Origin: Gordius sp. MW1
Taxonomy: Eukaryota > Nematomorpha > Gordioida > Gordea > Gordiidae
Length of the DNA: 64,000 nt
Assembly (NCBI GenBank): GCA_964036665.1
Contig: OZ038528.1
Coordinates: 26,523,245-26,587,244, forward strand
Direction of reading: 5' to 3'
Shown: piece after piece, positions 63,384 to 64,000 of the stretch
Numbering within the stretch: position 1 is the stretch's first letter
How the letters are laid out: every line of letters starts with the position of its first letter
The notes under the pieces: generated by a model
What the model was told of the DNA's origin: nothing
Database searches by the model: none
Seen by the model: the letters and a program-made list of their open reading frames with translations, nothing else
Made by a program: the position numbers and the translations under genes

Positions 63384-64000
63384 CTAGCTGACCCGGCAAA
63401 CGTTGTTTTGCCATATTAAAAATATTTAAAAAAAATTAAAAAAATTTAAATAAGAAAATTTAAAACTACCAAAAAAAATTTAAAAGCTCAACTAAACGAA
63501 AAATAACAAATAATTGATATTTTTAAGGGTGGTTAAAAACACAAAATTTTACCTCAATAATGTTCGAATTTAAATTTTCATGAAGCAAATTTTTTTAAGT
63601 CAAATTTACCTATAATCAAAAAAAAAGATTGCGCCTGGTCTTTATGATAAAATATAAACAAAAGGCGGATACGGATACGCATATAGTTTATTTAACGAAA
63701 AACCTTACGTCGTTTTGCCATTTACCCGGGTGTATTAGCAGAATATATATCATGGGCGTACCCAGGTTTTGAATTAGGGGGGGGGGCAGATTATTAAAAA
63801 TTACTGCTTGACGATCCCAAAAATTTTCCTGCGACCGCAATATTAGGGGGGGGGGGCAAAATATAAATTTTTTTTAATTTTTAAGGGTATTTGTATTAAA
63901 ATTTGGCGCGGCTACGCCCCCCCTTCCCTATTTGAACTTAACTCAAATTAATACAGATGCGTATTAGCGAATTTACACAAAAATATAAATTATTTTAATA
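63384..64000 (-). mobile_element. Helitron 3' end, family 2, copy 2 (runs off the window)
   Basis: Terminal CTAG at 63384-63387 on the minus strand with hairpin ggcaaacgttgttttgcc, then ~370 bp nearly identical to 36408-36780, including the same nested catgggcgtacccagg MITE end. Element continues beyond 64000. Confidence 0.78.

Overview
The window looks like intronic or intergenic DNA of an animal, most likely an arthropod and probably an insect. It is AT-rich and intron-bearing, has no bacterial gene organisation, and is saturated with eukaryotic transposons: Helitron, hAT, piggyBac-like, Harbinger, RTE-type LINE and Mag-like Ty3/gypsy. The species cannot be named from the sequence alone.

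Host signal. The only convincing non-transposon coding sequence is a set of five small cysteine-rich exons on the minus strand: 56145-56261, 55898-56026, 22595-22684, 8732-8842 and 8503-8619. Each encodes an EB/EGF-like module with C-x5-C spacing, has AG/GT splice borders, and is phase 1-1. If they belong to one gene, almost the whole window is two giant introns of about 33 kb and 14 kb.

Layout. 0-9.4 kb: a possible LTR, a truncated RTE fragment, decayed piggyBac and hAT transposases, a palindromic element and two host exons. 9465-15125: a minus-strand Helitron, invaded at 10527-13732 by a large hAT-like foldback element. The foldback arms are G/C-run minisatellites, and one arm holds a decayed zinc-finger plus restriction-like-endonuclease retroelement fragment. 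15.8-20.8 kb: a hAT copy split by an LTR-like insertion, itself split by RTE element 1 (17086-20160). 21-25.6 kb: a TA-flanked MITE, host exon C, a complete hAT derivative (23296-25431) and a Harbinger remnant. 26249-33917: gypsy element A, interrupted by a second foldback element and by a miniature LTR-type element. 34-43 kb: MITEs, a Helitron terminus and a 1.35 kb hAT derivative. 43277-46612: RTE element 2, followed by gypsy element B (46629-50883) inserted in the RTE target duplication. 51-54.6 kb: tandem repeats. 55.9-56.3 kb: two host exons. 57001-59233: a TA-flanked MITE carrying a piggyBac-like MITE with a ~590 bp (CTA)n array. 59942-62000: a second Helitron copy, which preserves the empty site of the first foldback element. 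63384-64000: another Helitron terminus.

Many boundaries are supported by target-site duplications and terminal repeats read directly (8 bp for hAT, 5 bp for gypsy, TTAA, TA, 16-22 bp for RTE, A^T for Helitrons). The window therefore records a relative chronology of nested insertions. No transposon here looks able to move by itself. All translations and alignments were done by eye.
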